DNA from: Sclerotinia nivalis
Lineage: Eukaryota > Ascomycota > Leotiomycetes > Helotiales > Sclerotiniaceae
Assembly (NCBI GenBank): GCA_029531795.1
Contig: JAPEIS010000006.1
Coordinates: 310,001-374,000, forward strand
Length of the DNA: 64,000 nt
Direction: 5' to 3'
The notes below the pieces were generated by a model. That model was not told the DNA's origin. It was given only the letters and a program-made list of their open reading frames with translations, and made no database searches. This document shows, piece by piece, positions 11,501 to 20,595 of this stretch (position 1 is the stretch's first letter; each line of letters begins with the position of its first letter). The position numbers and the translations under genes were made by a program.

Positions 11501-12427
11501 ATTCCATTGCGGCTTTATCTAGTATTTGTATATACAGGTTTTTGTTAAGAAGAGAATCGAAAGAATCGGATTCTAGAATGAGGAGATTGAGGTATTCGCT
11601 CGAGTTGAGGATTGTTGATATAGCTATCTCAATTTCGAGGGTTAATACAAATTTGTTCCAATCCGTTAGTTTTGTATTGAACTTTGCTAATGGAGCAATA
11701 TTCGTAGTATAAAATGAAATACCTTTCACTTCAAACAGGATCCCTAAATGATCTGAACCAAGATCAGGAAGAACTTGCCAATCAATAATATTGGAGGATA
11801 TTGTTTCAATAGCTAATGTAAGATCTAAAACACTTGGATTTATCATATTAGTTCGATAGAAAGTACTAATCCCTGGTTCATTGAGAAGGGTAAGGTTTTG
11901 GTCTTCGAATCATTCGGCTAATTGATCAGCATTCGAGCTTTTGTTTGAAAAAGGGTCCTATCAAGGATGGTGAGAGTTGAAGTCCCCTGTAAGAATAGTA
12001 TGATGAGAGAGAGAGTATTGAAAAGGCATCTTTCAATAGTATACCCTTTCTCTTTAGCTTGATCAGCTTCATTGTATATATTGAATAATTGAATCGTGTG
12101 ATTTCCCTGAGTGATATCGATAATTTGAATATCTGTATCTTTGGGAGAGTTGGGGGCTAGGGCTACTAGCGGTTTGAATTCTTTCGAGATGTAGGCCATT
12201 GTATGGAGACGAAGGTTCGAAGGATAATTTGGAAGGAGTTGGGAAAAGCTAGAATGAGCAATCGATCTAGTTGAAGAGTAATCTTTCTCAGGGTTTGAAA
12301 GGACCCAAGGTTCTTGAATGATTATAAGATCGATATCGAATTCTAAAGCAAGTTGAAGAGCACTTTCGATAGCTTGAGGGCTTTTGTTTAGGTTGATTTG
12401 AAGAATGCGAATATTGTTGTATAACAT
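8517..12427 (-). pseudogene. LINE-B ORF2: AP endonuclease, reverse transcriptase, RNase H
   Basis: ORF2 starts with the ATG at 12,427. The endonuclease begins ILQINLNKSPQAIE, has the catalytic Glu in IIIQEPWVL, and later GDFNSHHP and LGSDHLG (the SDH motif). The RT region has TPGPDGI, GIPQGSPISPILFLIYI and YIDD. RNase H keeps all four acids: TDASS, YNGELLG, YSDNQAG, ELADALAK. The tail has CRCGKRESPNHLLLSC. From 10,904 to 8,517 the frame is open for 795 codons. Upstream it is broken by stops in Trp positions (about 11,276, 11,900, two in a row near 11,960), a TAG near 11,083 and a frameshift near 12,000 in a TC repeat. Confidence 0.9.
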
Positions 12428-13907
12428 TAATTGGATTTCCGAATGGTTGTTTGGTATATTTCGTATGCTTTAGAGCTAGCTTTATGCTCTCTTTTGCAAT
12501 TAGTGTATTTGATTATTAAATGCTGACAAGGTTTGCTTTTAGTTTGACAAATTAGACAAAAATGATCAGCTGTAGTATGATTATTGCTACAAAGTCCACA
12601 AGCTGGAGGTTTTTTGCAATATGATTCGTTATGGCCGAATCCTTGACATTTATTGCATTGAAAGGAAGGAATGGAAGGATAGAATCTTTCAACTCTGATA
12701 TTAATACCAGTGATATATAGTCTTTTTCGAATAGCTAATTCTGCTTCCTTTTGTATAGCAAACGCAATCACAATTGTTCCTTTTTGTTGAGTAGCTCTTT
12801 TAGAAGCATTAGTAAGCCAATAAGGGGTACCCATTATAATGAGCCCTGAATTGAAGGTTTTAATTTCGTCTTTAATCAAATCTATTCCTTTTGGATTAGA
12901 GAATTCCTTGATTGGGATCTTGTGTATAATCACTTTGTGTTATGGTTTGTCGATTTGAAGTCTTTCTGATTCGAGGATACGATTCCAGACTTCTTTTTTT
13001 TCTATAAGGAATTGTGTATTGAAGGGGCTATTAATGGTTAGGATGATATTGTTGCTTCTGATTGTAGTAATGGCCGAGATAACTAGTCCGTTGATACTAG
13101 CTTTTTGAAAGCTTCATTGATCTTGTTTCTTGTATATAATGGTATAAAGGAATTGGGTTGATGAAGAAGTGGATTGATAAGGATTAATCGTTTACTAGGA
13201 ACATCATTCTTTTGTTCTACAGACTTTTGTTTTGTAAAGTTCCCTTTGGAAACTACTTTCCATTCCCCTACTGATTTGGTAACAATAGTATAGCTTGCTT
13301 TGTTAATTGATGAAGCGTTTGTTGAAGGAGTAATTGATTGATTAGGAAGATTGGAAAGATGATTAGTTTGATTTTCAATCCTTTTGATAGCCTTTTCGAG
13401 ATGGGAGATTTGTAATGTGATAATATTCGAAGTTTTTGTCAATTTTCCTTTTTCGAGGTATTCACGGAATATTTCGATTAGATCTAGGATCTTCGATTGT
13501 TCTTCGGTTTCCTTTTCCAAAAAGGCAGCTAGAATAAGAAGATCTCTAGCTTTTTGGATAGTTTCTTTTGGTTTTGTAAAGTTAGATCCTGATTGACTAA
13601 ATTGTTTGATTCCGGAGTTGATTGATTGTCGACGACGTTTGTTATTGATTTTAAAAGGAATCGATCTATTAGGGGATCGGAATGGATCATCTGAATTGAG
13701 AATATCCAATTGGTTTTGCGAATTGAAAGATTGGGCTGGGGTAGGACTCAAGAGATTGGGTGATCTTTGTATTGTGAAGGGGTTTCTGGATGGGGGGATT
13801 GGATCAATGGTGGAGGGGCTGGATGTTGGAGAGCCTAGCATCACTATTACTCGTGGGGGAGTAGGTTCAGGGGATGATCCAAGGGATCCTTTCATCGGAG
13901 AGTCCAT
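12427..13907 (-). pseudogene. LINE-B ORF1: gag-like RNA-binding protein with CCHC knuckle
   Basis: Starts at the ATG at 13,907, with a proline/serine-rich N-terminus and a basic stretch NNKRRRQ. The C-terminal part has a CCHC zinc knuckle (CNKCQGFGHNESYC) and more Cys pairs (CGLC, CLIC). Such proteins coat LINE RNA. A one-base shift near 13,085 and a TAA in the middle of KP*HKV (a former Trp) split the frame. The stop overlaps the ORF2 start as TAATG. Confidence 0.85.
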
Positions 13908-14122
13908 TATTGGACTTGATAAACCTATCAGAGCCTTATACGTTCAAATAAGGAGAAAAGTTGAGGGAAGTTGGAAAGAGTTTTTACGCGAATTTTCGTG
14001 TAAGTTTCGTGTTTTGAGCGACGACGACAGTATCACAACAACTACTGAACCGATTCACTTGGGAACAATTGGAATGAATTTTGGGAGTATTTCTTTATTA
14101 AATAAAGGGAAGAACTGGTTGT

Positions 14123-14150
14123 ATTTCGAAGAAATTTTGTTCTTCGAAAT
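14123..14150 (-). promoter_or_regulatory. 5'-UTR hairpin of LINE-B
   Basis: A perfect 11-bp stem (ATTTCGAAGAA / TTCTTCGAAAT) with a 6-nt loop starts 10 nt from the 5' terminus of the element. Its role is unknown. Confidence 0.6.
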
Positions 14151-14174
14151 TTGTTGTGTGTCAATTATGCAAGA

Positions 14175-14275
14175 GAGCAGCCGTCGGTGATGGGATATCT
14201 GTAGGTTTGGTGTTTCGGGAGGCTTTAGGATCGTCGCCGTTTCGAAGATCCAAAGCTCAACCATTACAGTCTCCT
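14175..14275 (+). pseudogene. EST1-like pseudogene, segment between LINE-B and LINE-C
   Basis: The plus frame reads RAAVGDGISVGLVFREALGS and continues, after LINE-C and its TSD are removed, into the ATG at 15,318 in the same frame. No stop occurs in it. No domain is recognisable on its own. Confidence 0.6.
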
Positions 14276-14286
14276 ATGAATGCAGA

Positions 14287-15317
14287 TTGATTGATTGATT
14301 AAATTAACGTCTACACTGAGTCTAAGACTATCTAAGACGGCTAGAGGCTCTTACGAACCCCTAACAGATAACATAATGAAGGTAAGCTGGCTTATAGGCC
14401 TGGCTAAGTACATGATTTAAATGATTGAGGTAAACTCAATCTTTTGAGTTGAATGGGGGAAGTGAAAACTAATCCTGAGGAATAATCCCGCCCTACAAAC
14501 GCTAAAGCATACTATAGAGATAACAAAAGAAATAATATTTATTTAAAATTGTAGAAGGATTTACACCCTTCTTTCAATTTCATCATTCGTCTCTTCCCCT
14601 GCTCCTTTTGCTCCTTCTGCTTCTCTTGCTTCTACCTCTCCTCCTTCTCCTTGTGTTCGTTTGAGATACCATGATCTAGTAGCTATTCTTGTTGTATCGA
14701 TGAACTCGAGGGTTTTGATTGTTCCTGCTTTGGTATGAAGTAGGTATTTCATAGTGAGTCTGGACGATGAGTTATTTTCTTTGAGTTTTCTTCTTGCTTT
14801 CTTATATAAAGGGCAGCTGAGTAATAAATGATCAGGAGTTTCTCTTTTTCCACATCTACATTTATCATTTGCCGAGATTCCAAAGCGTTGTAAATATGAT
14901 TTGAAGTATCCGTGATCAATCTTTAATTGGAAAAGGGCACTGATGATATTTCTTTTGATATTCCCTGGGATACCGATTTTTGAGCTGGTTTTCCAAGGGT
15001 AAGTTTTTGCATATGATGATGATGATTGTCGGGGGTTGTTTGTATTGAGAAGAATAATCCAATCTTCAGATTTCGTTCTTTTGATATCCATTCCTAATGA
15101 GGCAAAGCTGGTTTCGTTCGACGATGATCTTAGTCTTGTAGTTTCTTTTGCAAGGGCATCGGCTAGTTCGTTTCCTTCCACCGAGGTATGCCCAGGGACC
15201 CAATTGAGGGAGATCTCGGCTCCTTTCCTTATGAGAGTTTCTGTGGCCTTGATTGCTCTGATTTGGCATGTTTGACCAGGAGCATCCGAAGGTGTTTTCA
15301 ATCGGTAAAGTCCGGCC
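14287..15317 (-). mobile_element. LINE-C: 5'-truncated Tad-like LINE
   Basis: A 1,031-bp insertion between perfect 11-bp duplications ATGAATGCAGA (14,276-14,286 and 15,318-15,328). It carries only the 3' third of ORF2 and the 3' UTR with the common end block and (AATC)n tail. 5' truncation with a variable-length TSD is typical of LINE integration. It belongs to a subfamily related to LINE-B but diverged. Confidence 0.92.
14561..15317 (-). pseudogene. LINE-C ORF2 fragment: RNase H end and Cys/His tail
   Basis: An open frame without internal stops codes for the last ~250 residues of ORF2. It includes the final RNase H block (NWVPGHTSVEGNELADALAK) and the tail CRCGKRETPDHLLLSC. It lacks the RT and the first three RNase H acids because the insertion was truncated. 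The C-terminus is Glu/Gly/Ala-rich. Few RIP changes suggest a young insertion. Confidence 0.88.
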
Positions 15318-17303
15318 ATGAATGCAGACTCTCGGTGCCAAATTACTATTTTTCAAAGACCGAAAGGTCAATTATGGATGCCGGATCAAGATTTGCTATT
15401 CACAAGAGTATCATTCGATCTGTCAAACATCGTTTCTATTCAAGCAAATAAAATACGGGCTCAGGCGATGAAGCCAGGCATATGCAGATCACTCAAATCT
15501 TCCCCTTAGGTTATGCCAAGATCAACGTTTCATTCAAGTTAGTATAATTATTATAATAGCCAATCGGTTATATCATCTACTTCTTTATATACGAGAAATA
15601 CTTCAGATCACGAATCGAAGTCTTAGGGCGAAGAGTATATCATCATTCTTCAGTTAGAGATTAGATCGATATCATAGGAGCAGCTCGTGGCTGAAGTGAA
15701 AGGTATCTATGCGGGACTCGTTATGGTAGAAGTAAAGTGTATAGAAGTTGACAACAAGCAAGCTAGCCTGGGACAAGGTGATTCCTTTTCGTAGTTGAAG
15801 CTTAATAATGAGCAATGGCAAGTACTGATTGCGCTACATCGTACTTCACTTCACGAGCACCACGATTTCTTTTTGGCGTCCCAGCATCCATCAGCGAGTC
15901 TAGCTCTACATCGCCTTGCTTCAAAATATGCGATGCCGGCAAGGATGTGGCGCTATAGTATCCATTCATTCCTAGAGGTTTTAAGACATAGATTACCAGT
16001 ATCGCTCGATCATATACTCGCCTTCATCTATTTAGTCTATTCGATGATGGCATTATTATACGAAACTGTTCCTACATTCGAAGATATTTGGATCGAATGC
16101 CTTGGAGACCTTGCACGATACCGGATGGCGATCGAGGACGATGATATCAGAGATCGAGAGATATGGACTGGAGTATCTCGCTAGTGGTACTCTAAAGCTT
16201 CTAATAAAGTCTCTACGATTGGTCGCCTCTACCATCATCTTGCGATCTTGGCAAGACCGAATGCTTTACAGCAGCTATACTACTATGCAAAATCACTCTG
16301 TACTGTACTACCATTTACCTCTGCGCGCGAATCGATTCTTACATTGTTTGACTCTGTGCTCAATGCCGAAAATGGGCAAGGCCAATATCGATTACCTCCT
16401 CTCGATACTGCTTTTATTAGAGCTTATGCTCATCTGTTTACGAATAGAACAATGGATAGGTTTGATATAGCAGTTAAAAAGTTCCTTATGCTCCTCGATA
16501 GTCAGATTGGTTGTGTAACCAAGAAATTTCTGGAGCAAGGGTATCAGATCTTTATTTCTAATACTGTTGCGGTTCTAAGTTTCGGTTCAAAAGACAATTC
16601 TGTTATGAAAGTTATAGTACCAGCTGTGGCCGACAAAACTGATGTTCAAAGGGAGGGGACCGAGGATGAAACTTCTCCTTCTATGGTTGCTTTTAGGTAT
16701 ACGGAGAGGCTTAACAATTCAGCATTTGATATTGTTCTTCGACGAATAGGCGATCTAAATTGTTTTAGTTACATTTATTGCTTTTTTGTTTTTATATATT
16801 GTATATCTCATTTCTCAGGTGCGATGGATATTTTGGCATCGGTGTTCCCTTGGAAGAGTTTGGCAATTTACTTGAATATCCTCTTCGGATTAGGTATCAA
16901 TCTTGATTGTATTCAGAACGACAATTTCCCCTTACCAGAGAAGGATGATATACGCCCTTTTCCGGAAGACTATGTAATGTGGGGTTTACTCTATGCTGAA
17001 AAGTTGTATCCTGGGAAATGATTTCTTGGCGAGAAGCGGGACGAAGAGGAGAGGTATTACGAATTGCCATCAATGGTGGAGCAACGCAAGGAGCGTATAC
17101 TGTGGCTTGTTTGCCGTATTGCTGATGCCAGTCTGTGGATTCGCTTTGACAGATCAAGGCCCAAATTTTCAGTCGATGGTAAAGACATAGACTTGGAGTC
17201 ATTGAAGTCTCGTTCGACCATTATTGCTTTTGTTATAGCTTTATCCAAGGCAGAGACGGGTATCAATCTTGAGATTGACGATATATCGCTGGTGTTCGAT
17301 TAA
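15318..17303 (+). pseudogene. EST1/SMG7-like DNA/RNA-binding protein, nonsense-ridden
   Basis: One plus-strand frame runs from 15,318 to the TAA at 17,301-17,303 without an indel. It contains KGIYAGLVMVE and KCIEVDNKQA, then LHEHHDFFLASQHPSAS, WYSKAS and GRLYHHLAILARPNALQQL, the signature of the EST1 DNA/RNA-binding domain (Pfam EST1_DNA_bind) of fungal Est1/SMG7-like proteins. These are 14-3-3/TPR-fold proteins linked to telomerase or mRNA decay. Premature stops lie at 15,507, 15,540, 15,624, 15,675, 15,792 and 16,182 (all TAG) and 17,019 (TGA, where the family has Trp). CAG-to-TAG and TGG-to-TGA changes point to RIP. LINE-B and LINE-C sit further upstream in the same frame. Confidence 0.85.
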
Positions 17304-17578
17304 TTGCCAAACACTTATTTAGGTTCTGCATTATCATTTCAGGAGTCTGAATTATCGCTAAGGATTGTTGTGATGGAAGTGTATAAAGAAGAAAGGATTG
17401 GCATACTTCATTAGGGTAAATCTTTGGTTTTGGAAGGGTTTTAGGTCATCAATTTATTTATAGGTCACTTACCTATCGAGTTAGGTTCGTAATCTAGTTC
17501 CCTTTTCACCTCACAGGGAAAAAAAGTACTGAAGTATCCCCTGAAACTTTATCACTGACTTTGAAAATGATAACAGAT
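17304..17578. other. Spacer, no gene seen
   Basis: AT-rich sequence after the EST1-like stop codon; no supported feature. Confidence 0.4.
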
Positions 17579-18377
17579 CTTCATATCCATATACCCTCCT
17601 TTGATTCAAGCTTGAAATTGAGATTGATGATATAACGTCTCTATCTAACAACCATCTCCCTTCGACAACTCTCCAATCTCTATTCTATCCTCCATCATAC
17701 GACCGCGATACCCCGTTCCCAAGTATCGAACCTTCTTCACCTATATAGACCTATAACTTATCTTCCGTCTCTCTAATTACAACATCAAGCCCAACTAGTC
17801 TTATATTTGCAGGTATTACATCATCTAGAACTCCATCGCCAATCTTCAATAAGAGAACAGATAACGCTGTAGACTCTGATGCTGCTTCTATCTCTGCGAT
17901 CCTTACGACAACATCACCTCTCGTTATAGAGAACTCACAAGGTCTCGAGCAGACTTTAAGTCTCCCTTAGCCAGTAATTTGAACAGGTATGAAAGGAAGA
18001 TAAGACGATTGAGGGACTGGAAATCTAGAAGCAGCATCAGAGTTTGTGGTGTTATCTATTGTCTTGTTGAGGGTTGGCGATGGAGTTCTCGGAGATATAA
18101 TACTTGCAAATATAAAACTAGTTGGGCTTGATGTTGTGATTAGAGAGACGGAAGATAAGTTATAGGTTTATGTGGGTGAAGAAGGTTTGATGTTTGGGAG
18201 TAGGGTATCGCGGTTATAGGGTATAGAAAGGAACTGATTAAAAAAAAGTTGTTGAAGATTGAAGAGTTATCGAATAAAGATGGTTGTTAGGTAGAGGCGT
18301 TGTGTTATCAATCTCAATTTTAAGCTTAAAATCATATTATATCTTTAGACCAAAGGAGGAGGTATTGATATGAAGTA
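17579..18377. repeat. Large imperfect inverted repeat (~315-350-bp arms)
   Basis: The left arm (17,579-17,892) is the reverse complement of the right arm (18,026-18,377), with about 135 bp between. Landmarks pair across it: GCTTGAAATTGAGATTGAT with its counterpart near 18,325, GAACTCCATCGCCAA with TTGGCGATGGAGTTC (18,073-18,087), and CTCTGATGCTGCTTC with GAAGCAGCATCAGAG. Differences are mostly transitions. No flanking duplication was found. It could be a MITE-like foldback element or an inverted duplication. A transcript would form a long hairpin. Confidence 0.8.
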
Positions 18378-18520
18378 GCTATTATATTATGTGATAATTA
18401 GGTATTAAGGTTTTTGGCAATTTGTAGGTACCCAATAAGAACAATCGAAGAAATAAGGTTGCCTGTACAAGACTGTCGCCATCCCACCTAGTATATACCT
18501 GGAAGCACTTAGTTTTCGAT

Positions 18521-18625
18521 GCCTACTTGCACTTCAGGCCCACTTGCACTTCAGGCCTTCAGGCCTACTCGTACTTGGAGCCTACTCGTACTTGAAGCTT
18601 ACTTGCACTTAAGCCTACTTGCAAT
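18521..18625. repeat. Short tandem repeat, unit about 17-19 bp (CCTACTTGCACTTCAGG)
   Basis: Five to six imperfect copies of CCTACTTGCACTTCAGG follow each other, with CTTGCACTT/CTCGTACTT variants that differ by C-to-T changes. Confidence 0.7.
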
Positions 18626-18785
18626 TGTGACCTTCTATTTAAAGAACATATATCATTTTTATTTCTAATTTAAACATCAACTTATTATTGCAGTACTTAA
18701 AGAAGCCTTACGAATTAAACCCTATTATCTTTTTTTTCTAAGATTGAGAGCGATATACTTGCTAACTTAACTTCTATTTCCGCAA

Positions 18786-18977
18786 ATGAAAATCGAAAAC
18801 GAAAACAATCCTTCTTTTTCTTCTACTTCATCTCCCTCAGAAACGACAATGTTTATCCTTTATCACGATAACCTCAAGGATCTAATTGATCATAAAACTA
18901 GACCTGGATCAAAGATGACCGTCCGCTTTACAGCCCGATCGCCAACAAGCTCTCCATCGCAAGTAGATTGCTTATAG
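18786..18977 (+). CDS. Small hypothetical ORF
   Basis: A 63-codon ORF rich in Ser/Thr/Asn with no recognisable domain. It follows a TATA-poor, AT-rich region. Nothing but its openness supports it. It may be the start of a degraded gene that runs on with stops to about 19,250. Confidence 0.2.
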   Translation: MKIENENNPSFSSTSSPSETTMFILYHDNLKDLIDHKTRPGSKMTVRFTARSPTSSPSQVDCL

Positions 18978-19291
18978 ATAGGTTAGTTCCAGTCAAAGAG
19001 ATCGTTACAAACAGAACCACGTTCTACATATGCTATATAAGTATATAGGCCTAGTTGGATTCGAATATACTGTCGAACATAGAGTCGAATATGGAGTCGA
19101 CGGAACTATTTGATCATCACCGATATCAATATACCCGGTCGTTCAGAAGGCGTTGTCGAAGATGTATCCTCTCATTTGGAGAAGGATCGTGAATCATATC
19201 GGATATCTACAGCCGAGCCTATATATCTCTGATGACGATGTGATGCCTATCTTCTCATTTTTATCATGGGACTTCTTGAATCACATACTTA

Positions 19292-19720
19292 TTGCTCACA
19301 ACAGTATATGACTTAACGTCAATTGGGTTTCGAACGATTATAAGAATTCTCCAGATCCCTATCCTTTTTTCCAATTCACCTTTACTTCCTTTTCTTCAAC
19401 CAGAATTCACTCATCTGCACATAACCGTATCGAAAAAACTCTCTACCAATTACAAACTCCGATTACCTTCGAAAGAAGAAAATGGCCAAAAGAAACACAG
19501 GCAATCAATATGTACAGATAACCCTCTTGCTTGGGTATATAGAAAACTGAAACTGACATCTCATATACGTAGACTAATTCCAATCGATATTCATGACTCT
19601 GACTCCGAAGACGACATCGTAGAAATCATCACTCCTGATGCATGTAGACAACAGCAACAACAACAGCAACAACAACATACTCAAGGAACCCGAGCTCAGG
19701 CCGTTCAAAGAAACTTTCGC
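19292..19720 (+). pseudogene. Hypothetical ORF with acidic patch and polyglutamine, cut by E2
   Basis: The frame ends with an acidic stretch (DIHDSDSEDDIVEI) and nine Gln from a CAA/CAG repeat (about 19,650-19,678). It then runs into element E2 at 19,721, where the reading frame becomes element sequence. Acidic plus polyQ tracts suggest the disordered part of a nuclear protein, but I recognise no family. Probably a gene end lost through the insertion. Confidence 0.35.
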
Positions 19721-19813
19721 GGAGGACAAGACTCAACACCTGTACGCGGTGTCCTCTACGAACCTCCAGCTCTTTTATTTAATTATTAGAGTCTGCAGAG
19801 CTAAGTTTGAGTC
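19721..19813 (+). ncRNA. Candidate HDV-like ribozyme at the 5' end of E2
   Basis: The same fold as in E1. P1 is GGAGGAC (19,721-19,727) with GTCCTCT (19,751-19,757). P2 is GACTCAA (19,730-19,736) with TTGAGTC (19,807-19,813). P3 is ACC/GGT with loop TGTACGC. P4 is CTCT (19,770-19,773) with AGAG (19,797-19,800). CTAAGT starts at C19801. P1 pair 6 is A-T here but G-C in E1, a compensatory change. The P4 loop differs in length between copies, as expected for a tolerant peripheral loop. Confidence 0.72.
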
Positions 19814-20595
19814 ATTTGATGGAGTCGTGGTGATTGGAAGAGGAAGAGGTATCCGATCGCGACGTTTTTTGCCTCCGAGTTGGCTGATGGCAAAGGCCAG
19901 ATCTCGGTTTTTTGATAGTTGCATTATCGGATTGTGCTTTCTACAACATTACTTTTATTACGAAACAGAGGACAACACCATCATTTACGACAATATACCA
20001 CAAAATCATCTCCAAGATCCCTCTGGGGTATCGGGCGCGATTTATCAAATTCGGTTTTAAGGTTCAGGCTTTACCTCCTTCGATTCGAATCGAAACAACA
20101 ACAATTTATATACTCAAAGGAGCTGCGTAGAACGACCCGAGCTAATGATATATCCGCTATAGAATTCGGCGGAGGATATACTATATATAGAATTAAGGCA
20201 CCTCGTAGGATCAATATCCCTATGGTTTGGAAAGTTCTATAAAATCGATATTAGGCAAAGCATAACCGCTGGGAAGTTACGAACAGGACAAAGAGTTGAT
20301 GTGAAGGAAGGTTGTTTGGATTTGATTGATGAAGGGATCGGATTTGGAAAATTATGAGTGTAATGCTTTGATTGGTATTTTTATCTTTATATGCGATGCT
20401 GTATAGAGGTCGGGCTTTGCTCTCCAGTATTAGTTTTCACTTCCCTCATCAAAAATATATATAAACCTGTATGCTATTTAGATAGCACTACCCATAGCCA
20501 TCTGTTAAGAGCTCGATTGAGCTCTTAACCGTCCTAGATAGTCTTTGACTCAGTGTGGACGTTAATTAAATCAATCAATCAATCAATCAATCAAT
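19721..20595 (+). mobile_element. E2: second copy of the non-autonomous retroelement
   Basis: Its first ~100 bp align with the 5' head of E1. Part of the middle aligns (ATTACGAAACAGAG and following), and the 3' end matches (GGGCTTTGCTCTCCAGTATTAG; GACTCAGTGTGGACGTTAA; (ATCA)n tail). It is about 875 bp, shorter than E1. No clear TSD is visible because LINE-D follows the tail directly. Small ORFs across it are not conserved in E1, so it looks non-coding. Confidence 0.8.

Larger units (their letters stand above)
8191..14160 (-). mobile_element. LINE-B: full-length Tad-like LINE
   Basis: A 5,970-bp element with perfect 14-bp target duplications TCAATTATGCAAGA (8,177-8,190 and 14,161-14,174). On the minus strand it has: a 5' UTR with a hairpin; ORF1 (13,907-12,427) with a CCHC knuckle; ORF2 (12,427-8,517) with AP endonuclease, RT and RNase H; a 3' UTR ending in the common block and an (AATC)n tail. 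It is inserted in the EST1-like pseudogene. Most ORF breaks are Trp codons turned to stops, so it is inactive but young compared with LINE-A and LINE-D. Confidence 0.92.

Noticed and set aside
14100..14160. HDV-like ribozyme at the LINE-B 5' end
   Set aside because: The 5' end begins CACACAACAA followed by a simple hairpin; no P1/P2 pairing like that in E1 and E2 could be drawn.
13384..14190. Plus-strand ORFs opposite LINE-B ORF1
   Set aside because: Shadows of the minus-strand gag-like ORF; no independent similarity.
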